Origin: Fagopyrum homotropicum | Taxonomy: Eukaryota > Streptophyta > Magnoliopsida > Caryophyllales > Polygonaceae | Direction: 5' to 3' | Length of the DNA: 64,000 bases | Assembly (NCBI GenBank): GCA_033239125.1 | Contig: BSWB01000005.1 | Location: 103,291,994 to 103,355,993, forward strand | Shown: piece by piece, positions 10,132 to 20,845 of the stretch | How positions within the stretch are numbered: position 1 is the first letter of the stretch | How the letters are laid out: each line of letters opens with the position of its first letter | Made by a program: the position numbers and the translations under genes | The notes under the pieces: generated by a model | Database searches by the model: none | What the model was told of the DNA's origin: nothing | Seen by the model: only the letters and a program-made list of their open reading frames with translations

Positions 10132-10223
10132 CTACCAACTAGAAAAGGCAAGCCAAGACTAAGTTAAAGCAAATCTTTAACTTTGGATTAAAGTAAAAGC
10201 AAGGTTCGTAAACTAAGGGAAAT

Positions 10224-10290
10224 TACGGGTGGATCTTGAGATTCCACGGCCGTGGAACTCAAGAACACACCGTGATTTTGGTACGTCGAC
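10224..10290 (-). repeat. Ath-1 motif cluster, leader side of the TATA box
   Basis: Contains the perfect palindrome CCACGGCCGTGG at 10244-10255 and partial copies (TTACGGGTGG, CACCGTGATTTTGG). It is downstream of the TATA box in the transcribed leader. Copies: 21435-21501, around 33287-33298 and around 55635-55646. Confidence 0.75.
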
Positions 10291-10745
10291 GATTCTCTCT
10301 AACTCTCAGGGTCCAATCAAATTATGATCGATCTATCATCATCTAAGCCACAACTATCAACCCTTCACCTTAGGATTGCTAAAGGGTTTTAGCCAACAAC
10401 AGTCATATTGATATCAAATTCAAGATTTAAAAGAATGAAAGGTAAAAACCTTCGAAAACCTTGAATAAATCTAAAATCAATCTCAAATCCACAAACAAGA
10501 ACAATGATGTAAGTAGATTCAGAATAACACAAACAATCACAATCCTTGATAAGAACGAAGAACGGGATGTCAATCCGTCTTCTAATCAAACCTAAGGACA
10601 AAGCGTAACTTCCAAATCTTCAACTATTCGCAAACCTCCGTTGCGAAATAGCAATCTCCACACATCCAACTTGAAACTCTAGGCACGTGCAATCAATATA
10701 AGCGAGAGTCTAAGCAGAGGTGACGGAATCTCTCTTCTTCCGTCC

Positions 10746-10752
10746 TTTTATA
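10746..10752 (-). promoter_or_regulatory. TATA box of Ath-1 LTR (5' LTR of unit 1)
   Basis: In sense CCCTATAAAAGGACGG, a strong TATA box about 570 bp from the U3 start. U3 is therefore 10753-11312, and R plus U5 lie toward 9635. Transcription would start about 25-35 bp further toward lower coordinates. Confidence 0.75.
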
Positions 10753-10829
10753 GGGCAAGATAAAATATGAGTCCAGCCCATTGCGTAAAAGATCGTGGCT
10801 TCAAATTGTACGTTAAAAGATCGCCTAAA

Positions 10830-11012
10830 TCACGGTTTCCTAAGATTCCACGCCCGTTGTTTAGAGCGTGGTTTAGAGCGTGGAATTTCATCACGGTTGC
10901 TTCACATCTTCCACGACCGTGTAAGTCACTGGAGTGCTCCACGCTTGTGTTGCCAAAGTTCCACGGGCGTGGTTTAGAGCATGGACTCTAGTACGACCGT
11001 ATTTTAGGGCGT
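10830..11012 (-). repeat. Ath-1 motif cluster in U3, upstream of the TATA box
   Basis: About eight degenerate copies of the CCACGGCCGTGG half or full site (for example TTCCACGCCCGT, TTCCACGACCGTG, TCCACGCTTG, TTCCACGGGCGTGG), often followed by TTTAGAGC or ATTT. Counterparts: 22041-22223, 33874-34055 and 56213-56397. Part of it (GGAGTGCTCCACGCTT and flanks) is homologous to the internal cluster at 6725-6830. Confidence 0.75.
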
Positions 11013-11822
11013 GGAACGTCGAATGCTCGTAATTCTCCTTTGTTTTGTGCCATTCTTCATCTTAGCATCTTCCTTAGCTCCTTTGTGGTGTCCTCAATCC
11101 TTGTACATGCTCAATTCATCTCCATTCTCCTTCAATCCGTTCGGTTTTAGCTCTTATTCGCCTACAATCAACACAAAGCTTATGTAGACCTCTATATCGA
11201 CAATATAGATAAACTAACTCACAATTGCTTCAATGCTTTATCAAGGAATACCAATATGGATGAAATACACTTAGAAAACGTGCCTAAAATATCACAATAT
11301 TTCATGCTAACAAATAACCCCGTACTTGCCACTTGCTTGTCCCCAAGCAAGGTTTTTCGAAAACTTTAAAACTCAAGTTAGGATGAAATATGGATATACT
11401 CTCAAAGCAAAACTTCTTTTAGATGAATGTGCTTTCTAATCAATATATCATTCTCAAATCTTGCTTCATTCGTTTATAAGACTTTCATACACATAATCAA
11501 AGAGTAAAGAGTAAAGAGTAAAGAAAGCTCATGAATTAATCAAACTTCCATGTAAACATCATAACCTTCAAACATTATCAAAATCAATCATAAGAAACTT
11601 CAATTAAGATCACCAAGTCATATAACATTCTCTTGATCTTAAGGACTTTCAAACAAGGTCTAGAATGCGGGATGGGAAGGAAAACTTTAAGGAATGTGAT
11701 GCATGAATCCGGGAAAGTGGATAACTAACTCTTTTCTTTTTCTCTTGCGGTTTCCGCAACACTTTCAACTTAGAGCTTCGCTCTCTTCTTTTCAATTCAT
11801 TTTTCGACTTTACTTTTGGAGT

Positions 11823-12013
11823 TATGGATAGAGGTGCACAAAAACCGAAGCCTAGGAGATTGGCGTTTCTCATTTTTACGAAATGCCTCAAACCCTTGAT
11901 GCACATACCATAATCCGCTAGGAATATCGCTCAATCTGACTTTGGCAAGACACAAACACCCGGCTATGTGAATGGTGCCGAGTTACTCATCGTCATGATT
12001 GACTTCCCCAAAC
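11823..12013 (-). other. Conserved non-coding block, unit 2
   Basis: Copy of the block at 617-806, shifted by 11207 bp. I saw no difference from unit 1. Confidence 0.6.
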
Positions 12014-12677
12014 CTATAATTTCCTTCTATTCTTTTGAATGCAAAATATTGCTTTCATGGACCTCCCACATCAAACATGCCAAATATCAACTCCTCCAAA
12101 TTCCCAGATAGGTAAAGGAGGTTATTATTTCATTGAGGGGCTAAATGATCAAAGGAAGAAGAAAGAAAATCGAATTGCCTTAATCATCTCAAAAAGAAGC
12201 ATAAGAACTTATCATGTGATTTCAACCTTGATTTCTCAACATGATTTAAGTAACATTCATCACATTATGAAACTTGCAAAAGAGGAATAATCAACTCATT
12301 CAATTTCTTTTCAATTCACTATTTGTTTAAGCATGCGATTGTCATCAAAACTCAATTCACAAGTGGTGATTATCATAGAAATCATCTCTATCCTTAGAAG
12401 CACAAAATTTTCAAAATTTTTCAATTTTTATGGGTTTTTCAAAAGCTTTTTCATGCAATGCAATAATGAAACGTGTAACAATAGAATGAACATGCAAGGT
12501 AGTCTCGATAAACGCATACAAAGTGAGTAAGAGTTATTACAAACTATTAGTCACACCCCACCCCATACTTGGAACAAACATTGTCCCTAATGTTCAAAAA
12601 GAAAAAGAAAAGAAAGAAAGAAAAAGAACTCACAAAATGGTGGTGGAGCGGCTAAAACGGTCGATCATCAAAGGTCT

Positions 12678-14229
12678 TCACTGCGGTGGAGGCGGTGGTG
12701 GAAACGGGGAGAAGCCGGGATCATAGTGCCGCCCGAACTGCTGGCGGTAAACATCTCTCATCATGTGGTCAAGATCGGCGGCTCGTGCATCCCTAGCATC
12801 TACATGGATATCTAGAGCTCCGACCCTACTGGAAAGGTCGGTGGCCCACTCTGGCAACTGCTCGTACCAACCAGACGGCTGGCTGTACCACGCCGGTGCA
12901 TCTGAAGGTGCTGGTGCAGGTGGTGGCTGTGCATGCCAAGGCGGTGGAGCTCCCATCCAATCCGGCTGAGTGCTATACCATGAAGGAGGATCTGCCATCC
13001 AAGTAGGCCTCTCGCTCACACTAGCACGGCGAGAGGAAGAACCTAAAGCTCTAGTGAGGCGGGGAGAGTGTCTAGGAAGGTCAGGAACTGCATCCGGCTG
13101 ATCCGGGAATGTACCAAAGTCATGATCAGCTCCTCCTCCCTCAAACTCGTCATCCCCTCTCATCTTCTCCTCTACAACTGGTGGTGGTGGAACATAGGGA
13201 GGGGCTACTAATCTGTTCGCATGCATGGCAGCGAACGTCGCCTTCCAGTTATGGCGTCCAGCCATAATGGAATACGCAGGAAGCCACTCAATACCTCTCC
13301 CTGTCCTACTCTCCCAAGGCATAGCAGCATATGGTGGACCTCTATGTGTGGGAAAGATAATGCCTCTAGTCATGAGGGCCTGAAGTCCTAGGGGTCTAGT
13401 TGCGATGCGGGTGCAAGTTGAGAAGTCTACCCCTAACTGTCTAGCAAGGTGGGTGACCATCCCACCGTATCCAATGTTGTCAGCCCTCTTATTCTTTAGC
13501 TTGCTCATAGTAGCAGCTAAGAGGGTGGCGCAGTCAGCTGGCCTGCCATATAACATATTGTAAAGCAAAAACAGCTCATCCGTCTTAATCTTCTGAGGTG
13601 TCTCCGTCCTAGGGAAGAGACACTCAGAAAGCACTCTGCGAGCTATCTTTAAGGCTAGATGATAGATCAATCTAGCCTTGGTATCAGCAGGCTGCCAATG
13701 GTCCTCGCTGGCGTAAATCATAGCAATCTCCTCCCAGAAATCCTTGGCGTACACGCCACCGGGGAATCGACCATTAAAGGTCTCTTGGAACCCAAGGAAG
13801 GCTCCAAACTCTCTAATCGAAAAATCATAGTTTCTCTCCATCAGCCGGAAAGAAATTGTCCTGTCTACGTGACTGTGCTCGAAGGAAACCACAAACTCCC
13901 TAGTGATCTCCTCATAAGCATCTTCCCGAATAGCGGAGAAGATGACTAAACCGGCTCTATCCAAAAGCCAAGTAAGGTCCCCTATCACATGTAGAGGCTC
14001 TAACTCCTCAAGCAGTAAGTATCTAGGTCTTATGACCGTCCTCTCCTTGATCCTCTCTAAGGCATCTAAATGATCCTCATGAATAGTAGGGATCCTAGGG
14101 GGGAGGTGGTGATGGTGATGAAGGAGGTGATGGAGGCTCAGCGGGTGGTGCTCTAGAAGAGGAAGCATTGTTTCCTTTCCTCTTCTTGTTCTTATTTCTA
14201 CTAGACACTCTTCTCACAAAATCCATATT
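12678..14229 (-). pseudogene. Athila ORF1-type gene, unit 2, N-terminal frameshift only
   Basis: From the in-frame ATG at 14168 the frame stays open for 496 residues, the longest ORF1 reading frame in the array. The ancestral start at 14229 is out of frame with it because of the same extra C in a C6 run (near 14101) seen in units 1 and 3. The first 25 residues from 14168, a His/Leu-rich run, are therefore probably frameshift product rather than native sequence. Unit 2 keeps the 4 bp that unit 1 lost. Order: ORF1 conserved region at about residues 35-215, GGMVTHLARQLG at about 235, an acidic stretch at about 345-375, then a Pro/Trp-rich tail ending PPPPPPQ. Confidence 0.8.
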
Positions 14230-15040
14230 CTGTTAAAATCCACGGTCTGTTCTAAGGTTTCCACGGCCGTCGTTTCTCCAGTAACCGTGGTTCGGCACGT
14301 GATTTCTCAAAACTCAACAGAATTTCACCAATCTCAAATAGACTAATTTCAGTCCAATTCCAATCAGTTCTCCTAAAAATACTAGCAAAATGAAGCCAAA
14401 TCGACAAAGAGAGAAAGAACCAAAAACCTAGGTTTTCGGATTTTAGAATCCGAATTCTGCCTTCTCCCGTGATTTGCCGCTCGAATTGTTGCTTGGATCT
14501 TGTTGGTGATTGGATTTGCTTCAGTTTTGGCCAAAGAATCGTCAAAAACGATTAACAAATGAGGAATTGAGAGATGGGGAATGATTCGGCAAAATAGGGA
14601 CGTGGTTTTGGGTTTTGTGGTGTGTTTTGTGAAGAAACGTGGGTTATATAGTGGCCATAAAAATTTTTGAAAATCACGGTCTGTCGGGGGGTTCCACAGC
14701 CGTGGAAATGTACGGAACCATGATTTTGGTTATTTTTCTCAGGCTTTTGAAAATTACGGTCACTGTAGCTGTCACGTCCGTGGTTTTGGCCGTGGAACTC
14801 TCTGTAATGTCTCAAAGTCCATGTTTCGTCAATTTTCTTCAAGCTTTTCCTTTGCCCTTTCTTTTCCACTGTTCCTATATCCAAAAACACAAACATACCG
14901 GAAGGCATCGAAGGCAAAACAAAGCAAAACGTCTATACTAAACTAATCTATGAATCAAAGACAAAAATGTGAATGCAATACCTTGGGTTGCCTCCCAAGA
15001 AGTGCTTTGTTTAAGGTCCGTAGCTAGACCAAATTCGCAC

Positions 15041-16311
15041 TCATACGAGTGCGGTGGGCGCGAACTCTTCAGCTTGGAGTTCCGGTGTATACTTCTTGAG
15101 TCGTTGACCGTTCACCTTAAAGCTTCCGCCCGTTTCACCCCATACTTCAACTGCACCATGGGGAAAAATACGTTTGATTAGAAAAGGTCCGGTCCAACGA
15201 GATTTAAGCTTACCTGGAAAGAGATGAAGCCTTGAATTGAAGAGGAGAACTTGATCTCCTTCTTTGAGGTCCTTTGGAATGATATGCTTATCATGTCAAC
15301 GCTTTGCTCTTTCGTTATAGATCTTGGCGTTTTCGTAAGCGTTCAAGCGAAGTTCTTCAAGCTCATTTAGGTCCAAGAGACGCTTCTCTCCCGTTTCCTT
15401 CATGCTGAAGTTCAACCACTTGATTGCGCAAAACGCCTTGTGCTCCAACTCTACCGGTAAATGGCAAGACTTCCCATACACAAGGTTGTATGGTGTAGTT
15501 CCGATGGGAGTCTTATATGCAGTCCGGTACGCCCACAATGCGTCATCTAGCTTCAAAGACCAATCCTTCCTAGTCCTTGAAACCGTCTTCTCTAGGATTC
15601 CTTTGATCTCCCGGTTTGAGATCTCCACTTGTCCACTAGTTTGTGGATGATAAGGGGTGGCGATCTTGTGAGTCACCCCATACTTAGCTAAGAGAGCTTC
15701 AAAGCGCCGGGCAATGAAGTGAGAACCTCCAACACTAATGATAGTCCGTGGTGTCCCAAATCGTGGGAAGATGGTCTTGTTAAAGAACTTAACCACTACC
15801 ATAACATCATTGGTGGGAGAGGCAATTGCTTCAACCCATCTTGAAATATAATCCACCGCTAAAAGTATGTATTGGTTACCACAAGATGATGGGAAAGGTC
15901 CCATGAAGTCTACTCCCCAAACGTCAAAGATATCCACCTCTTGGATGTTGTTGAGAGGCATCTCATTCGTCCTAGATATATTTCCTTTTCTTTGACAAGC
16001 ATCGTAGCAGGAAACAAAGGTTTGCACATCTTTAAATAGAGTAGGCCAAAAGAATCCAGATTGCAATACCTTAGCGCTAGTCTTGTTCGAACTAGCGTGT
16101 CCTCCACAAGGTAGTGAATGACAATGGCGGATGACACTTTGCATCTCATCTTCCGGCACACATCACCGAATAATGCCATCCGGACCTCTCTTAAAGAGGA
16201 GAGGTTCATTCTAAAAGTATTCCCGAACATCCTTAAAGAACTTCTTTCTTTGTGCGTAGGATAATCCGGGCGGTAATTCCTGACAAACCAAATAGTTAAC
16301 AAAATCAGCAA
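15041..16311 (-). pseudogene. Integrase region of pol, unit 2
   Basis: Same frame breaks, same CYDAC and IISVGG lesions and the same terminal Trp-to-stop as unit 1. The longest frame is 15296-16159. I saw no private change in the protein frame. Confidence 0.88.
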
Positions 16312-16312
16312 A

Positions 16313-16840
16313 TCATGGTTCGTTACCTTTGGTGATCACATCGATGCACTCCTCTATGATATGTAAATGCTCATCCGGAAAGGAGTCATCTATAGGTAGA
16401 TGGTCGTCCTCTAGATGTGTTAGACGACTTAAATGATCCGCAACAGAATTTTCCGAACCCTTCTTGTCGCGGATCTCATGATCGAATTCTTGTAGGAGAA
16501 GAATCCATCTAATTAGCCTTGACTTCGCATCCTTCTTTGCAAGGAGATACCGGATCGCAACATGATCCGTGTATACAATCACCTTTGCACCTACAAGATA
16601 AGAGCGAAATTTGTCAATTGCATATAATATAGCTAAGAACTCTTTTTGGGTAGTGGCGTATTTGAGCTGCGCTTCATCTAGCGTCTTGCTAGCGTAGTAG
16701 ATATCATGGGTTTGCCCTTCCTTTCTTTGTCCAAGAACAACTCCTATAGCTACGTCACTTGCGTCACACATAACCTCAAAGGGAAGGTTCCAATCCGGAG
16801 GTTGGATAATCGGGGCTGAGATTAGAGCTTCCCGAATCAT
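16313..16840 (-). pseudogene. RNase H domain of pol, unit 2
   Basis: Identical protein frame to 5102-5629, with all four catalytic acidic residues kept. Confidence 0.88.
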
Positions 16841-16870
16841 ATTAAACGCATCTAAGCATTCCTGCGAAAA

Positions 16871-17302
16871 CTAAAAAACTGCATCCTTCATCAATAGATT
16901 AGTAAGCGGCTTTGATATCTTAGAGAAATCCTTTATGAAACGCCTATAAAATCCAGCATGTCCTAGAAAACTTCTTATCCCTTTCACCGAAGTTGGGAGA
17001 GGAAGCTTTTCTATTGTCTCTATCTTAGCTTTATCCACCTCAATCCCTCTACTAGAGATTAAGTGTCCTAATATAATGCCTTCTTTCACCATAAATTGAC
17101 ACTTTTCCCAATTAAGAACTAGGTTAGTGTCTTCACATCTTTGTAATACAAGAGCAAGGTTAGAAAGGCAATTGTCAAAAGAGGAACCATAAACGGAGAA
17201 GTCATCCATAAAAACCTCCATGATTTCCTCTATATATTCCGAGAAGATGGCCATCATGCACCTTTGAAAGGTGCCTGGGGCGTTGCAAAGCCCGAACGGC
17301 AT
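16871..17302 (-). pseudogene. Reverse transcriptase, C-terminal part, unit 2
   Basis: Same as unit 1, including NAPGTF and an intact FMDD box. Confidence 0.9.
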
Positions 17303-17306
17303 CCTC

Positions 17307-18716
17307 CTATAGGCAAACGTACCCCACGGTAGTAGGAATGAGTTCGTTGTTTTTGTTGGTGATGACCGTCATTCCTCCCTTCTTCGGAACCACTTGTACG
17401 GGACTCACCCACTTACTATCGGAGATAGGATAGATGATACCTGCATCAAGTAGTTTAAGAATTTCCTTCTTGACAACCTCCTTCATGGTCGGATTTAACC
17501 ACCTTTGAGGTTGTCGTGAAGTTCTAAAGTCCTCTTCCATTAAGATCTTATGCATGCATAGGGAAGGTTTGATTCCAACTAAATCCTCTATTGTATATCC
17601 AAAGGCTTTCCTATGTTTCTTAAGGACAACCATAAGCTTACTATGTTCATCTATGCTTAAATCGGAACTAACAATTACCGGAAAGGTAGAATTAGGTCCA
17701 AGAAATGCGTACCTTAGATGTGTAGGAAGTGGTTTCAATTCCATTTCTATCGGAGTTTCCAATGGCTCTTGAGGAGCATCCGATGCTTCCTTAGAAGTGT
17801 CTAAGGATGTAGAAGGTGTTGGAGAAGAATCAAGAGAAGTTGTAGAACAGACACAATTTCCTTCGAACTCACCCAAAATTACGGCATCCCTGCCTTCTCC
17901 ACGGCCGTGATTTTGGGTGTGGAAAGTAAATACGGTGGCTCTGTTTCCTCCACGGCCGTGTAAGCCTCTGGAGTGCTCCACGCTTTTGTTGGTGAAATCC
18001 ACGGCCGTGGAATAGGCCGTTTGACCGTGGATCCGTACGTTTTCTGCTTCATCGTGGAGTTTCTCAAACTCTTCTTCACACACTTCTTCTTGTGCTTCTA
18101 AGGCTTCAATTGCCTCATTGCACTCCTCTTCTTCCCCTATATCCGTTAGGCTCATAGAAATAACTTTTTGAAAAGGATCTTTGAAGACAATAGCACTTAC
18201 CTCCTCTCTAGATAGCCCTTCGTCATGGATATTGGATATAACCTCATCAAAGGCTGGTTCCTTCACCAAAGTGGAAAGAACGAACTCTACCTTCTCTTCT
18301 CCTATGTCAAAGGCGAGTCTAGCATTCTTGCAATCGACTATGCAGCCGGATGTTGCAAGAAACGGTCTTCCGAGAATGATCGGGACCGGACTATCTGCAG
18401 GAATGTCAAGCACAACAAAATCTATAGGAACATAGAATTTACCTAGCTTGACCGGAACGTCTTCAACTATACCGACGGGACGAGTTATGGATCAATCCGC
18501 CATGTACAACGTCATCTTTACCGGTTTAGGGTCGCCTAAACCGATCTTCCTACATAAGGCAAGCGGAATGATGCTCACGCTTGCTCCCAAGTAACATAAT
18601 GCATCATATGTGACATCTCCCACTCCTATGGGAATACAAAATGACCCCGAATCCTTTAGCTTTGGGGGCATCTTCTCTTTCATGGTTTTGATGAGATCCG
18701 AAGAATCCGAACTCAT
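17307..18716 (-). pseudogene. Protease and start of reverse transcriptase, unit 2
   Basis: Carries the shared Tyr at the protease active site (codon 18591-18593) and the shared RT deletion. A private CGA-to-TGA change at 18492-18494, in the motif MADRSITRP, cuts the protease in two; unit 1 has CGA there. The change is a C-to-T transition at a CpG. Confidence 0.88.
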
Positions 18717-20743
18717 CTTAACCTCTCCAAAACCTCCAGCTTTCTCTTGTTAGAGAGGATCTCCTTTAAGAACTTTCCATAAGCTGGTATACCTACAATA
18801 TCATCAATGAAAGGTATATTAATATGCAGTTTGCTCATGAGTTCAATAAACTTACCGAATTGCTTGTCTAGACGCGCTCTCGTTCTAGATTGTGGGAACG
18901 GTAGGGGAGGTTTGTAAGGTGGAGGAGGAACGTAGACATCTTCCTTCTCCTTCCCCTTTTCTTTCTCCTTCTCAACGGGGACTTCTACAAACTTAGGCTG
19001 CGGGTCGGTAGTTGTTACTCCGCTCCTAGTTGTGATTGCCATCACCCTTCCTTTTGGGTTGTCCTCCGTCTTTCCTGGAAGTTTCCCTTGATTCCTAGGA
19101 ACTTCCTCCGTATGACTAAACATTTGGTTTTCTAAAATCTTTTGGGCTTTATCAACCTTAGTTATGTGATCATCAACCTTGATGATGCAAGTCTCCAACC
19201 CTTGAAGCTTGCCCAAAATTGTTTCCAACATGGGATCGGGCTTCTCTTTCCTCGAAGTACTTCCACCATTAGATGTTTGCCCTTGGCTTTTCAAAGGAGT
19301 GGAAGAAGAGGAAGGTGGAGTTAGTGAATTTCCTGAATTGGAAGGATAAGAATTACCGGAATTTTGTTGATTGGGACGCCAATTGTTGTTGTTTGAACCC
19401 CTATTGTTGTTCCAATTGTTGTTCCGGTTGTTGTTGTTGTTCCAATTGTTCCGGTTGTTGTTCCGGTTGTTGCGGTTTGTATTCTCATTACCATTGTGCT
19501 TATTGTTGTTGCCTAAATAACCCACATCTTGTTCCTTGTGCTTTGGAGAGTTGGTTTTGATGGCTTCCTTCAACTCTTTAATTTCCGTATTGAGAGAAAA
19601 GATTTGAGTTTGAGCTGCTTGTGATAGCTTTGCTCCTTGATCTACATGATTCGCCTCCACTTTCCGATGAGAATACTTCTCAATAACTCGCGCTTGCTTC
19701 TCAATGAAGTCCCAAGCGTCATCTTCCCTCATGTCCATGAATGTACCACATGAAAGGGATTGGAGCTTGAATTGTGTCTCCACATCCAGCCCCTTATAGT
19801 ATATCTCCAATAGCGCCAATTTGGATATGCCATGATGTGGGCAATCTAATAGCAAATCCTGAAATCTTTCCCAAGATTGAAACAAACTTTCGTTAGATCT
19901 CATAGAAAATGCATTAATCTTACCTCTCAACTCCGCCGTTTTGGATGGCGGAAAGAACTTAGTGAGGAATTCCGAAGAATGATCCTCCCATGTTTCAAGC
20001 TTCCCACTTGGAAGAGCTTGATACCAAGACAATGCTTTCCCCTTCAAGGAGAAGAAGAAAGGCTTGAGTTTGTAGCATTTGGTAGTTGCGTTCTTTGGCT
20101 TCATTGTCTCCATCATGATCTCAAAATTTTATAGATGTTGGTGTGGAGATTAAGCGCTTGTTCTCCCAAATTGATTTTGGCGGACAATAGTAATAACTTG
20201 CGGGTTGAAGCTAAACCCTTGTGCATCGTCAGCATCAAAGTTCACACCTAAACGGCGTGGTTGCTGCGTTGGATCCATCCTTTGGTCAAGAGTTCTTGGC
20301 TCCTCATCCACACGTTCGACTCTCGCACCTCTAGGTGGAACACGGCGATTTGTAGCTGGCCGTGGAAAGAATGGGTTCACATTGATCGTTGGATCAATTT
20401 CTTCTAGTGGTGGCATGGAGGAGTCGCTATCCTCATTGGATGAGTTGGCTCTAACCGATCTTCCCGGTCTCCTTCTTCTCTTTTTCTCCTTGAGGTTGTT
20501 TATTTCCAACCTCATTTGGAATATCATGTCCGATAGATCATCAACCTTTGTTTGATGACGATCCATCTCTTCCCAACGAGTCTTCTCACTCCATTGGAGT
20601 TGAGCTTCCTTTTTTGCTAACTCCGTTTGGTAATCACGTTCTCTTTCTTCGGCCATTTTTCATTCCTTAAGCTTTCTCCTCAAAGTCCTCTCAAGCTCTT
20701 GATCAAGAGGTAAGAGGTCTTCGTTGTTCCTAGACCTGCGCAT
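18713..20743 (-). pseudogene. gag, unit 2
   Basis: Same three stops as unit 1. The main open part is 18713-20116 and the N-terminal part is 20150-20656. A few residue changes separate it from unit 1, such as SHRKVE for SHQKVE and TEEVPRN for TEDVPRN. Confidence 0.88.
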
Positions 20744-20821
20744 ACACTCGAAGAGATATCAAATAACAAGGGAAAAGCTCCCAAGCTTGACAACCGATAA
20801 CCGAATTCGGCCTAGACAAAA

Positions 20822-20839
20822 TCCCCGGCAACGGCGCCA
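20822..20839 (-). other. tRNA-Asp primer binding site, unit 2
   Basis: Identical to 9611-9628, 6 bp from the LTR edge at 20846. Confidence 0.93.
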
Positions 20840-20845
20840 AAAACT

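Larger units (their letters stand above)
1..11312 (-). mobile_element. Ath-1 unit 1, Athila-type Ty3/gypsy element, 3' LTR cut by window start
   Basis: Sense is the minus strand: 5' LTR 9635-11312, tRNA-Asp primer site 9611-9628, gag, protease, RT, RNase H, integrase, ORF1, 3' region, PPT at about 106-122, then the 3' LTR of which only 1-105 is in view. The integrase after RNase H places it in Ty3/gypsy. The tRNA-Asp primer and the extra ORF1-type gene point to the Athila/Tat branch. It is non-autonomous: every enzyme domain except RNase H carries a visible disabling lesion. Private changes include a 4-bp loss in ORF1 at about 2324. Confidence 0.92.
9635..11312 (-). repeat. Ath-1 LTR (5' LTR of unit 1, 3' LTR of unit 2), 1678 bp
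   Basis: Bounded by TGTTCGCC at 9635 and GCTAACA at 11312, so it starts TG and ends CA. The left edge lies 6 bp from the primer site. The right edge abuts the PPT of the next unit. The same two edges bound the solo copy at 32677-34355, which has a target duplication and so proves the ends. It contains a TATA box (10746-10752), two clusters of the CCACGGCCGTGG motif and two copies of AGGTTGTTGAGGCTTCA. Confidence 0.95.
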
